DNA of 50,974 nt from contig NZ_HE978606.1 in assembly GCF_000285835.1 (NCBI RefSeq), forward strand, positions 172,059 to 223,032. The letters run 5' to 3'. Below the pieces are notes generated by a model that was not told where the DNA came from, did not search any database, and saw only the letters and a program-made list of their open reading frames with translations. Position numbers and translations under genes: made by a program. Origin of the DNA: Brevibacterium senegalense (GTDB taxonomy: Bacteria; Actinomycetota; Actinomycetes; Actinomycetales; Brevibacteriaceae). Positions 1-8,245 of the stretch are shown here, in pieces. How positions within the stretch are numbered: position 1 is the stretch's first letter; every line of letters begins with the position of its first letter.

Positions 1-1
1 G

Positions 2-2245
2 CAGCGGGGCGGTCGCAGCGCCCGGTCGACGGTCGGCAGCATCACGACGCTCTCCAGCCTGGTGCGCATGCTGTACTCCCGGGCGGGGGAGTACCCGGAC
101 GGGCAGCCGATGCTCTACGCCGAGGACTTCTCGACGAACACGGTCGAGGGCGCCTGCCCGGAATGCCACGGGATCGGTCGCGTCTACGACGTGCCCGAGG
201 AGAGGATGGTCCCCGACCCCGCGCTCACGATCCGCGAGCGCGCGATCGCCGCCCATCCGACGGCCTGGCACGGTCACCAGCTGCGAGACGTGCTGGTCGC
301 CCTGGGCTACGACGTCGACGTGCCGTGGCAGGATCTGCCCCAGGAGCAGAGGGACTGGATCCTGTACACGGACGAGACCCCGTTCGTGCCGGTGCACTCC
401 CGGCTCTCCCTCGACGAGGCGCGCGCTGCGATCGCGGCAGGAGTGGAACCGACCTATTCCGGCACCTACACGGGCGCCCGTCGCTACGTGCTCGACACCT
501 TCGCGAACACGAAGAGTGCGTCGATGAAGAGGAAGGTCGCGGAGTTCCTCACCGCGGCACCCTGCCCCGCGTGCCACGGCAAGCGACTCAAGCCAGAAGC
601 GCTGTCCGTGACGTTCGAGGGGCTGGACATCGCACAGTTCTCCCAGCTCCCCCTGGATGACCTGACGTCACTGCTCGAGACGGCTGTCGCAGAGGCGGAC
701 GACCGGTCCGTCGAGAAGCTGGCGGCGACCTCCCGTCTGGGAGCCGGGCTCTTCGACCGCATCCGTCCGATCATCGATCTGGGACTGGGGTATCTCTCGC
801 TGGACCGGACGACCCCGACGCTCTCGGGCGGAGAGCTGCAGCGTCTGCGGCTGGCGACCCAGCTGACGTCCGAACTGTTCGGCGTCGTCTACGTCCTCGA
901 CGAGCCCTCAGCCGGGCTCCACCCGCAGGATGTGCACGCGCTGCTGGGCATCCTCGACGGGCTGAGGGGACGAGGGAACAGCCTCTTCGTCGTCGAGCAC
1001 TCCCTCGACGTGATGCGCCACGCGGACTGGCTCGTCGACATCGGACCCGGCGCGGGTGAGCGCGGCGGTCGGGTCCTCTACAGCGGACCGACCGACGGGC
1101 TGGCCGATGTCGAGGAATCCGTCACCCGCGGGTACCTGGTGGGCGCCAGCGGGCTTCCGCCCCATGTGCCGCGGACGCCGCAGGGGCTGCTGCGGCTGGA
1201 GGGCGTCACCCGCAACAATCTGCGGAACGTCTCCGTCGAGATCCCCCTGCACGTCCTCACCGCTGTCACCGGAGTGTCGGGATCGGGCAAGTCCAGCCTG
1301 GTGAGCCAGGTGCTGCCCACCCTTGTCAGTGAGCACCTGGGGCGTCCCGTCCCCGCGGACGAACCCGCACCCGACGACGATGCTCTGCTGCTCGCCGACG
1401 AACCCGACGAGCTGGAGGGGTCTGTGGACGGCGACCTCACGGGTATCCGGCGCGTCGTGAACATCGATCAGAAGCCGATCGGCCGCACGCCCCGCTCGAA
1501 CGTCGCGACCTACACCGGCCTGTTCGACCACGTGCGCCGCCGTTTCGCCCAGACCCCGGAGTCGCAGGCGCGCGGATACAAGCCCGGCCGCTTCTCCTTC
1601 AACGTCGCGGGCGGGCGGTGTCCGACCTGCGAGGGCGAGGGCTCGGTGATGGTCGAGCTGCTCTTCCTCCCGTCCGTCTACGCCGAGTGCCCGGACTGCC
1701 ACGGCACCCGCTACCAGTCGAGCACGCTCGAGATCACCTGGCGCGGGCTGAACATCGCTCAGATCCTCGCCCTGAGCGTCGAGGAGGCGCGGGAGTTCTT
1801 CGAGGGCGAGTTCGACATCGTGCGCTCCCTCACGGCTCTTGTCGACGTGGGGCTGGGCTACCTGCGCCTGGGGCAACCGGCCACGGAGCTGTCCGGCGGT
1901 GAGGCTCAGCGGGTCAAGCTCGCCAGCGAGCTCCAGCGGGCCCAGCGCGGCGACACCCTCTACGTGCTCGACGAGCCGACCTCCGGCCTGCACAGCGCTG
2001 ACGCGGACCGACTCGTCACACATCTCCAGTCCCTCGTGGACGCCGGGAACACCGTCGTCATGGTCGAGCTCGACATGCGGGTGATCGCCCAGGCCGACCA
2101 CGTCATCGACCTGGGCCCCGGCGCAGGGGACGACGGCGGGCAGGTCGTCGCTGCGGGGACCCCGGCTGAGGTTGCGGCATCAGCGGACAGTGCGTCGGCG
2201 CGGTACCTGGCGACCGCACTCGAGGAGGCCGCTGTGGCTGCCTGA
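2..2245 (+). CDS. UvrA2-type excinuclease ABC subunit A paralogue, 5' truncated by window edge
   Basis: The reading frame is open from base 2, ahead of the first internal ATG at 62, so the N-terminus lies outside the window; 747 residues are visible. The order is that of UvrA: the first-domain Q-loop region (RSTVGSIT near residue 8), a zinc finger half CPECHG near residue 52 and its partner CPACHG, first ABC signature LSGGELQ near 275 with Walker B VYVLDEPSAGLH, second Walker A GVSGSGKSS near 424, a second zinc module CPTCEGEG/CPDCHG near 540, second signature LSGGEAQ near 630, and LYVLDEPTSGLH. Only about 25 residues separate the first Q-loop from the zinc finger, so the UvrB-binding domain of classical UvrA is absent. 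That is the UvrA2 arrangement, a class linked to tolerance of DNA-binding drugs. Family assignment is sure; the role is inferred. Confidence 0.93.
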   Translation, partial: QRGGRSARSTVGSITTLSSLVRMLYSRAGEYPDGQPMLYAEDFSTNTVEGACPECHGIGRVYDVPEERMVPDPALTIRERAIAAHPTAWHGHQLRDVLVALGYDVDVPWQDLPQEQRDWILYTDETPFVPVHSRLSLDEARAAIAAGVEPTYSGTYTGARRYVLDTFANTKSASMKRKVAEFLTAAPCPACHGKRLKPEALSVTFEGLDIAQFSQLPLDDLTSLLETAVAEADDRSVEKLAATSRLGAGLFDRIRPIIDLGLGYLSLDRTTPTLSGGELQRLRLATQLTSELFGVVYVLDEPSAGLHPQDVHALLGILDGLRGRGNSLFVVEHSLDVMRHADWLVDIGPGAGERGGRVLYSGPTDGLADVEESVTRGYLVGASGLPPHVPRTPQGLLRLEGVTRNNLRNVSVEIPLHVLTAVTGVSGSGKSSLVSQVLPTLVSEHLGRPVPADEPAPDDDALLLADEPDELEGSVDGDLTGIRRVVNIDQKPIGRTPRSNVATYTGLFDHVRRRFAQTPESQARGYKPGRFSFNVAGGRCPTCEGEGSVMVELLFLPSVYAECPDCHGTRYQSSTLEITWRGLNIAQILALSVEEAREFFEGEFDIVRSLTALVDVGLGYLRLGQPATELSGGEAQRVKLASELQRAQRGDTLYVLDEPTSGLHSADADRLVTHLQSLVDAGNTVVMVELDMRVIAQADHVIDLGPGAGDDGGQVVAAGTPAEVAASADSASARYLATALEEAAVAA

Positions 2246-2255
2246 GCCGCGCGCC

Positions 2256-3296
2256 TCAGAACGCCCGGGCGCTGCGGCGCAGGGCGTGGAACACGTGCTC
2301 GACGGCGTTGCTGCGCAGCGCCTCGGGCCGCACGGCGGCCCAGTACTCCATGCGGCGCTCGAAGTCCGGCAGCACCCGCACGAGCCGGGGTGCGGAGGTG
2401 GGGGCGGCCTCGGCGTCGGAGCGGGGAGCCTCGACGGCCGGCCCGAAGCCGTGCGTCCACGTGTCACCCATGTACGTGGGCAGGAGGCCCACCCCCATCC
2501 CCAGGACGGTCGCATGGACGTGCAGGCGGACGGAGTTGGACCGCAGGAAGCCGGCGGGTTCGGGCAGGCCCTGCGTCGCGTGGGCGAGCTCGGCGACCCC
2601 CACGGAGTGCTCAGGGTAGTAGATGAGCCGGTGATCGGCCATGTCAGCGGGCGTCTGCGGCGTCCCGTGCGCCTCGAGGTACTCCTCCGTCGCGAAGAGG
2701 CCCAGGGAGTACGGCCGCAGGAAGTGCGTGAGCGACTGCGGCGCGTCCGGCCGGCCCACGACGACCTCGATGTCGACGCCGGAGCGGTACCGGCGCGCGG
2801 GTTGGGTCACGGTCGTGATCTCGACCTGCAGGCCGGGGTGCTGCCGCTGGAGCTCCGCGATCGCCGGCAGCGCGACCCAGTTCGCGAACCCCGGCGTCGT
2901 CGCCACCCGCACGGTGCCGATGACGGCGCCGGTGGACTTCGCGGTGGCCGGATCCGGCTGGGAGGCCGAGGCCAGGGCGGCCTCGACGGCCTCGGCGGCG
3001 GGCAGCAGGTGGCGACCGCGGGCGGTCAGCTCCCACCCGTCCGGCGAGGCTGCCAGCACGCGGTCGCCCACGGCCTTCTCCAGCGCCGCGATGCGGCGCG
3101 ACACCGTCGTGTGGTTGACGCCCATGCTCGCGGCCGCCGCCGTGTACTTGCCCAGCCGGGCGACGGCCAGCAGCGCCAGCAGGTCGTCCGGTGCGATCCG
3201 CAGGCCCGCGCCGGCCGCGGGGCCGGGGACGGTTCCCGAGGCCGCGGCCGGGTCGGCCGTGCCCCCGGACGAGGCCCGTGCACGAGGTGTCTGCAT
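2256..3296 (-). CDS. LysR-family transcriptional regulator
   Basis: A 346-residue protein. After a low-complexity leader of about 35 residues it has an N-terminal winged helix-turn-helix (LLALLAVARLGKYTAAAAS, then HTTVSRRIAALEKAVGDR), followed by a periplasmic-binding-protein-like effector domain (about residues 130-310), the standard LysR layout. It is divergent from the SMP-30-family gene with 126 bp between the starts, so that gene is the natural candidate target; the effector is unknown. The ATG at 3296 has no Shine-Dalgarno sequence. Instead a TAGTAT box lies exactly six bases upstream, suggesting a leaderless transcript. A shorter form starting closer to the helix-turn-helix cannot be excluded. 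Confidence 0.88.
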   Translation of the reverse strand: MQTPRARASSGGTADPAAASGTVPGPAAGAGLRIAPDDLLALLAVARLGKYTAAAASMGVNHTTVSRRIAALEKAVGDRVLAASPDGWELTARGRHLLPAAEAVEAALASASQPDPATAKSTGAVIGTVRVATTPGFANWVALPAIAELQRQHPGLQVEITTVTQPARRYRSGVDIEVVVGRPDAPQSLTHFLRPYSLGLFATEEYLEAHGTPQTPADMADHRLIYYPEHSVGVAELAHATQGLPEPAGFLRSNSVRLHVHATVLGMGVGLLPTYMGDTWTHGFGPAVEAPRSDAEAAPTSAPRLVRVLPDFERRMEYWAAVRPEALRSNAVEHVFHALRRSARAF

Positions 3297-3302
3297 GTGC
3301 GC

Positions 3303-3308
3303 ATACTA
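3303..3308 (-). promoter_or_regulatory. -10 box for leaderless LysR-family gene
   Basis: On the minus strand the hexamer TAGTAT is followed by six bases and then the ATG at 3296. This places the transcription start at or next to the start codon, and no ribosome binding site is present. The box lies inside an inverted repeat, TGTGCGC (3296-3302) and GCGCACA (3318-3324), that could be an operator for autoregulation. Confidence 0.5.
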
Positions 3309-3422
3309 TCTGCGCCAGCGCACAGGGGTGTGGCGAGTTGCCGCGCGGACGGCAGAATGGGGAGCGCGTGGGCGGGGCCCGTCCCAGCCGCGAACGCACG
3401 AACCGACGAAGGAGTGGGCACC

Positions 3423-4283
3423 GTGGTGGAGTGGGAACTGAACGACGTCGTGAGCGGGATGCGCTTCCCCGAGGGCAACCGATGGCATGACGGGAGACTC
3501 TGGTTCTCCGACATGCACACCGGCGAGGTCTTCGTCCTCGACCCGGCGCGCGACTCGGAGCCGACCCGACTGACGACGCTGGACTGCCAGGCGTCCGGCT
3601 TGGGCTGGCTGCCCGACGGACGCCTCATCGTCACCGCCATGGACGAGCGCACGCTGCGCACGATCCTCCCCGACGGCACGACGGAGGTCTTCGCTGACCT
3701 GAGCGGAATCAGCGACTCGCTCCTCAACGACCTCATGGTCGACGAGCAATCGGGCCGCGTCTACGTGGGGGCGTTCGGATACGACATCTACGGCGGCGAG
3801 GACCCGAAGCCGGGACCGCTCTACGTCGTGGAGACCGACGGGAGTGCGCGCCTGGCGGCAGACGGATTCGTGTTCCCCAACAGCGCGAACGTCCTCCCCG
3901 GCACGCGGACCCTGGTGCTGGGCGAGACGTGGGGACACGTCCTCACCGCGTTCGACATCCTCGACGACGGGGACCTGGGCAATCGACGCACATGGGCGGC
4001 TCTCCCCGAGGGCACGACGCCGGACGGCAGCTGCGTCGATCTGGAGGGCGGCATCTGGATCTCTTCGATCGACACCGGGGAGTTCCTCCGGGTGCTGGAG
4101 GGCGGCGAGATCACCGATCGCATCGACGTGGGCGGACGCTGCGCGATCGACTGCGTCCTGGGCGGCGAGGACGGACGGACCCTCTTCATCTCCACAGCCG
4201 ACAGCTACACGCCCTCCGTCACGGCCGACTCCCACGACGGCAGGATCGAGGCCGTCCGGGTGACGGTGCCGGGACCGCACTGA
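3423..4283 (+). CDS. SMP-30/gluconolactonase/LRE family protein
   Basis: A 286-residue six-bladed beta-propeller of the SMP-30/gluconolactonase family, whose characterised members hydrolyse sugar lactones using one divalent metal. Visible family motifs are FPEGNRWHDGRLWFSD at the N-terminus, with the metal-binding Glu; SLLNDLMVD in the middle; and TTPDGSCVDLEGGIWIS, with the late catalytic Asp. The GTG start at 3423 is chosen because AAGGAG (3409-3414) lies eight bases upstream and the family motif begins about 14 residues later; the frame is open further upstream but unsupported. It is divergent from the LysR-type gene. Lactonase activity and any sugar substrate are inferred from the family only. 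Confidence 0.88.
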   Translation: MVEWELNDVVSGMRFPEGNRWHDGRLWFSDMHTGEVFVLDPARDSEPTRLTTLDCQASGLGWLPDGRLIVTAMDERTLRTILPDGTTEVFADLSGISDSLLNDLMVDEQSGRVYVGAFGYDIYGGEDPKPGPLYVVETDGSARLAADGFVFPNSANVLPGTRTLVLGETWGHVLTAFDILDDGDLGNRRTWAALPEGTTPDGSCVDLEGGIWISSIDTGEFLRVLEGGEITDRIDVGGRCAIDCVLGGEDGRTLFISTADSYTPSVTADSHDGRIEAVRVTVPGPH

Positions 4284-4370
4284 CGCACGCCTGACCGGGT
4301 ATGCACCAGGACCCGAGGGGTCGTGCCCGCGCGGAATGACGGGTGTGATCCCGCTGCCGGGCGGATCGGT

Positions 4371-6059
4371 TCAGACCGCGAGCCACACAGCGGTGTCGGT
4401 GGGCAGCGTGCCGTCCTGCAGCGGGCCGCTGGCGACGAGGACGGTCGCGTCCTCCGGCAGGGGGAGTGCTGGGCCCAGGTTCAGGAGCACACGGGTCGTG
4501 CCTGCCGGCGTCGTCACGTCGAAGGCGACGACGGACTGCGAGTCCACGGTCGCCTCAACGACGGGTTCGTCGACGAAGCGCATCTCGCCGGTGCCCAGGC
4601 CGCGCTCGCGGCGGACCGCCAGCAGAGCGCGGTAGAGCTCGAGCGTCGAACCTGCGACGCCAGCCTGTTGGTCGACCGCCAGCTCCTGGAACCCGTCCGG
4701 CTGCGGCAGCCACGCCTCGCCCGTGGGGCTGAAGCCGAACGCCGGCTCTTCCGCCTCCCACGGCAGGGGGACGCGGCAGCCGTCGCGGCCCAGCCGATCG
4801 CCGTCCGTGCGGTGGAAGGTGGGGTCCTGCCGGACGGACGGGTCCAGATCGAGGACCTCGAACAGGCCCAGCTCCTCACCCTGGAACAGGTAGGCGCTGC
4901 CCGGCAGCGCGAGCATGAGCGTCGTCGCGGCGCGTGCGCGGCGCAGCCCCGTCTCGCGGACCGGTTCCGGCATCGTCCCGTCCAGTTGCGTGACCAGCGA
5001 CTCCGCAGGCCAGCCGAAGCGCGTCGCATGCCGGACGACATCGTGGTTCGACAGCACCCACGTCGTAGGTGCGCCGACCGGATCGTTCGCCGCGTAGGAC
5101 CGGGTGATGTGTTCGCGCAACTCCTGCGCATCCCACGCGGTGCCCAGGAATCCGAAGTTGAACGCCTGGTGGTGCTCATCGGGCCGCACGTAGCGGGCGA
5201 TGCGGTCGTAGGGGCGGATCCAGGCCTCGGCGACCATGAGGCGCTCGCCCGGGTATCCCTCGAGGATCCCGCGCCAGTCGCGGTAGATCTCGTGGACCCC
5301 GTCCTGGTCGAAGTACGGCGCGGTGTGCGTGGGCAGGGCACTTGTCGCCAGTTCCTCGCGGGTGAGCCCAGAATCGGGCAGGCCGGGCGCCTTCACGAGC
5401 CCGTGCGCCACGTCGATGCGGAAGCCGTCCACCCCGCGGTCCAGCCAGAAGCGCAGGATGTCGCGGAACGCCTCCCGCACCGGGGGATGCTCCCAGTTGA
5501 GATCCGGCTGCGAGGAGTCGAAGAGGTGCAGGTACCACTGGCCGTCGGGCGTCTTCGACCATGCGGAGCCGCCGAACTCCGAGGGCCAGTCGTTGGGCGG
5601 GGCCTCCGGATCGTCCGGGTCCGGCGAGCGGAAGTGGTACCAGTCGCGGACCTCGTCGCCCGGTGCCGCCGCGAGCGCGCGCTGGAACCACGGGTGCCGG
5701 TCGCTCGTGTGGTTGGGGACGACGTCGATGATGACCTTGAGCCCCCGTTGGTGTGCTGCGTCGATGAGGCGTTCCGCATCTGCGAGCGTGCCGAACAGCG
5801 GGTCGACGTCGCAGTAGTCCGCGACGTCGTAGCCGGCATCCGCCTGCGGGGACGGGTAGAACGGGGAGACCCACACCGCGTCGACCCCCAGGTCGCGCAG
5901 GTGGTCGAGGCGCGCGGTGATCCCCGGGAGGTCGCCGACCCCGTCCCCGTCCGCATCCGCGAACGACCGGGGGTAGACCTGGTAGATGACGGCGCTGCGC
6001 CACCACGGGGACGACTCTGCGGAAGGAGAGGCGGCGGGAGCTGCGGCGGGGTCGGTCAC
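4371..6059 (-). CDS. GH13 alpha-glucosidase (oligo-1,6-glucosidase type)
   Basis: A 562-residue glycoside hydrolase family 13 enzyme that should release glucose from the non-reducing ends of malto- or isomalto-oligosaccharides. The start region WWRSAVIYQVYPRSFADADG is typical of the alpha-glucosidase/oligo-1,6-glucosidase group. Conserved regions are DVVPNHTS, GFRIDVAHG with the nucleophile Asp near 215, the general acid Glu in VAEAW near 277, and LSNHDVVRH near 339. The GTG start at 6059 overlaps the glgX stop in GTGA and is preceded by GGAAAGGA, so translation is coupled. It is the last gene of the glycogen operon and could finish degradation of the malto-oligosaccharides released by GlgP and GlgX. 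Substrate preference cannot be read from the sequence. Confidence 0.92.
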   Translation of the reverse strand: MTDPAAAPAASPSAESSPWWRSAVIYQVYPRSFADADGDGVGDLPGITARLDHLRDLGVDAVWVSPFYPSPQADAGYDVADYCDVDPLFGTLADAERLIDAAHQRGLKVIIDVVPNHTSDRHPWFQRALAAAPGDEVRDWYHFRSPDPDDPEAPPNDWPSEFGGSAWSKTPDGQWYLHLFDSSQPDLNWEHPPVREAFRDILRFWLDRGVDGFRIDVAHGLVKAPGLPDSGLTREELATSALPTHTAPYFDQDGVHEIYRDWRGILEGYPGERLMVAEAWIRPYDRIARYVRPDEHHQAFNFGFLGTAWDAQELREHITRSYAANDPVGAPTTWVLSNHDVVRHATRFGWPAESLVTQLDGTMPEPVRETGLRRARAATTLMLALPGSAYLFQGEELGLFEVLDLDPSVRQDPTFHRTDGDRLGRDGCRVPLPWEAEEPAFGFSPTGEAWLPQPDGFQELAVDQQAGVAGSTLELYRALLAVRRERGLGTGEMRFVDEPVVEATVDSQSVVAFDVTTPAGTTRVLLNLGPALPLPEDATVLVASGPLQDGTLPTDTAVWLAV

Positions 6060-8245
6060 GGGGTGTCCTTTCCTGCGGGTCCGTCCGTCGGCGTTTGGTC
6101 GTCCGCAGGCACCGCTGCGAACACGACGACCGACTGGGCTGCTGCGACGTAGGGGCTGGAGGGCGGAACGCTGTCGGCGGGTGCTGCCTCGGCCTCGGCG
6201 TCCCCGGCCTCGGCGGTTTCGATCTCGAGGTCCCAGCGGTACCCGGCACCCGGGTCCGGCAGCTGTACGTCCCGCGCCTCCTCGCCCGTGTTGAGGATGA
6301 GGAGGACGCAGTCGTCCGTCTCCCGGGCCTCGGGATCGTCCGCCGCCCCGCGGATCACGGCGACGATGCAGGCGCCGGTGGGGTCGTGCCAGTCGGACTC
6401 CGCGGGCTCGGTGCCGTCGGGGCGCAGCCACACGATGTCGCGCAGGCCGTCCGAGCGGGTGCGGCCGTGCAGGAAGCTGCGCTGCCGCAGCACTGGATGC
6501 CGACGCCGCACGTCGATGAGCAGGCGCACGACCTCCTGCAGACTGCGGTCGGGAGCGGACCAGTCGAGCCAGCCGATCGGCCCGTCCTGCGCGTACGCGT
6601 TGTTGTTGCCGTCCTGGCTGTTGCCGATCTCGTCGCCGGCCAGCAGCATCGGCACCCCCTGCGACACGAGCAGCGACGCGAGCATCGCCCGCACCCGCCC
6701 GCCCCGCGCCGCCCGGATCGCCGGATCGTCCGTGGGCCCCTCGACGCCCAGGTTGTCGGAGAGGTTCTCCTCGTGCCCGTCGCGGCCGTCCTCCCCGTTC
6801 GCCTCGTTGTGCTTGCGTGAGTAGGAGACGACGTCGGCCAGTGTGAAACCGTCGTGCGCGGTCACGAAGTTGACCGACGCGGTCGCCGCCCGGTCGCCGT
6901 GATCGAAGTGCGATGCGGTGCCCAGCAGCAGGGAGCCCAGATCCGCCTCGCCGGGGGTCGCACCGCGCCACACCCGCCGCACGCCGTCGCGGAACCGGTC
7001 GTTCCACTCCGACCAGCCGGCCGGGAACCCGCCCAGGCGGTAGCCGTCCGGGCCCAGGTCCCACGGCTCGGCGATGAGGTGCGTGCCCGCCAGTACCGGG
7101 TCCTGCGCGAGCGCCTGGAAGAACGCGGCGTCCGCGCGGAACCCGTCCCGCGTGCGCCCCAGCGTTGTCGCGAGGTCGAACCGGAATCCATCGATCCCGT
7201 ACCGTCGCACCCAGTGCCGCAGGCTGTCGAGGATCAGCCGCAGCACCATCGGCTCATCGGCCGCCACCGTGTTCCCCGTGCCCGTGTCGTCGACGCACCC
7301 GCCGTCCGCGCGCAGCCGGTGGTAGCCGCGCGCGTGCAGGCCCCGGTGCGCCAGCGTGGGACCCGTCGCGTCCCCTTCACCAGTGTGGTTGAAGACGACG
7401 TCGACGATCACGCTGATCCCGGCCGCGTGCAGCGCGTGCACCAGCGCCCGCAGCTCCGCATCCGCGTCTGCGCGGGCGTACCGAGGCTCGGGCGCCAGCC
7501 ACGCGACCGGCTGGTACCCCCAGTAGTTCGTGAGCCCGCGCTCCACCAGGAACCGGTCGTCGAGGAACGCCTGCAGCGGCAGGAACTCGACCGCGTTCAC
7601 GCCCAGCCCGGTCAGATGCTCGAGGATCGCCGGGTGCGCCGCGCCCGCGTACGTCCCGCGCAGCTCCTGCGGCACGTCCGGGTGCGTCGCCGTCAGCCCC
7701 TTGAGGTGCGCCTCGTAGATGACGAGTTCGCCGAGGTCGTGGCCGGGGCGGTTGGCGAAAGGATCGGGGGAGGTGGCCCGGCCGTGGTCGACGACGAGGC
7801 ACTTGGGCACCACCGGTGCGCTGTCGCGTTCGTCGAGGAGTCCGGGGACCCCGTCGCCCAGGTGCGAGTCGCCGGTCTGCGCGTCGTCCGGTTCCCAGCC
7901 TTCCGCCGGGGTCCGGTCGTCCAGGAGGGGATCCCAGACGAGCGGTGCCTCGAGGGCGCGGGCGTACGGGTCCAGCAGCAGCTTGTGCGGGTTGAAGCGC
8001 AGTCCGTCCGCGGGCCGGTGCGGACCGTGGGCGCGGAAGCCGTACCAGTCGCCCGCCTGGATCCCGGAGACGTGCGCGTGCCAGACACCTCCGTCGCGGA
8101 AGGGGAGCGGGATGCGCTCCTCGGTGTCCCCGTCGAACACGCAGAGCTCGACCGCGGTCGCCTCCGGCGCCCAGACGGCGACGTTCGCGCCGTCCGCCTC
8201 CAGGGTCACCCCCAGCGGCCACGGTCGGCCCCTGCGCACGTCCAT
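6056..8245 (-). CDS. glgX: glycogen debranching enzyme GlgX
   Basis: A 729-residue isoamylase-type debranching enzyme (GH13_11) that cuts alpha-1,6 branches of phosphorylase-limited glycogen. It has an N-terminal CBM48-like domain (WPLGVTLEADGANVAVWAPE). The GH13 catalytic barrel shows DVVFNHTGEG, GFRFDLATTLGR with the nucleophile near 356, the acid Glu in LIAEPWD near 392, and FVTAHDGFTLADVVSY near 463. GGFPAGWSEWNDRFRDG is characteristic of GlgX/TreX enzymes. The ATG at 8245 shares one base with the glgA stop (TGATG), so it is translationally coupled. The end overlaps the GTG of the alpha-glucosidase by four bases. The frame is open upstream, but that part lies within glgA and is not used. 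Confidence 0.95.
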   Translation of the reverse strand: MDVRRGRPWPLGVTLEADGANVAVWAPEATAVELCVFDGDTEERIPLPFRDGGVWHAHVSGIQAGDWYGFRAHGPHRPADGLRFNPHKLLLDPYARALEAPLVWDPLLDDRTPAEGWEPDDAQTGDSHLGDGVPGLLDERDSAPVVPKCLVVDHGRATSPDPFANRPGHDLGELVIYEAHLKGLTATHPDVPQELRGTYAGAAHPAILEHLTGLGVNAVEFLPLQAFLDDRFLVERGLTNYWGYQPVAWLAPEPRYARADADAELRALVHALHAAGISVIVDVVFNHTGEGDATGPTLAHRGLHARGYHRLRADGGCVDDTGTGNTVAADEPMVLRLILDSLRHWVRRYGIDGFRFDLATTLGRTRDGFRADAAFFQALAQDPVLAGTHLIAEPWDLGPDGYRLGGFPAGWSEWNDRFRDGVRRVWRGATPGEADLGSLLLGTASHFDHGDRAATASVNFVTAHDGFTLADVVSYSRKHNEANGEDGRDGHEENLSDNLGVEGPTDDPAIRAARGGRVRAMLASLLVSQGVPMLLAGDEIGNSQDGNNNAYAQDGPIGWLDWSAPDRSLQEVVRLLIDVRRRHPVLRQRSFLHGRTRSDGLRDIVWLRPDGTEPAESDWHDPTGACIVAVIRGAADDPEARETDDCVLLILNTGEEARDVQLPDPGAGYRWDLEIETAEAGDAEAEAAPADSVPPSSPYVAAAQSVVVFAAVPADDQTPTDGPAGKDTP

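Noticed and set aside
4284..4370. Terminator between the SMP-30 gene and the glycogen operon
   Set aside because: Only a weak CGGGT/ACCCG pairing with a ten-base loop was seen, too little to call.
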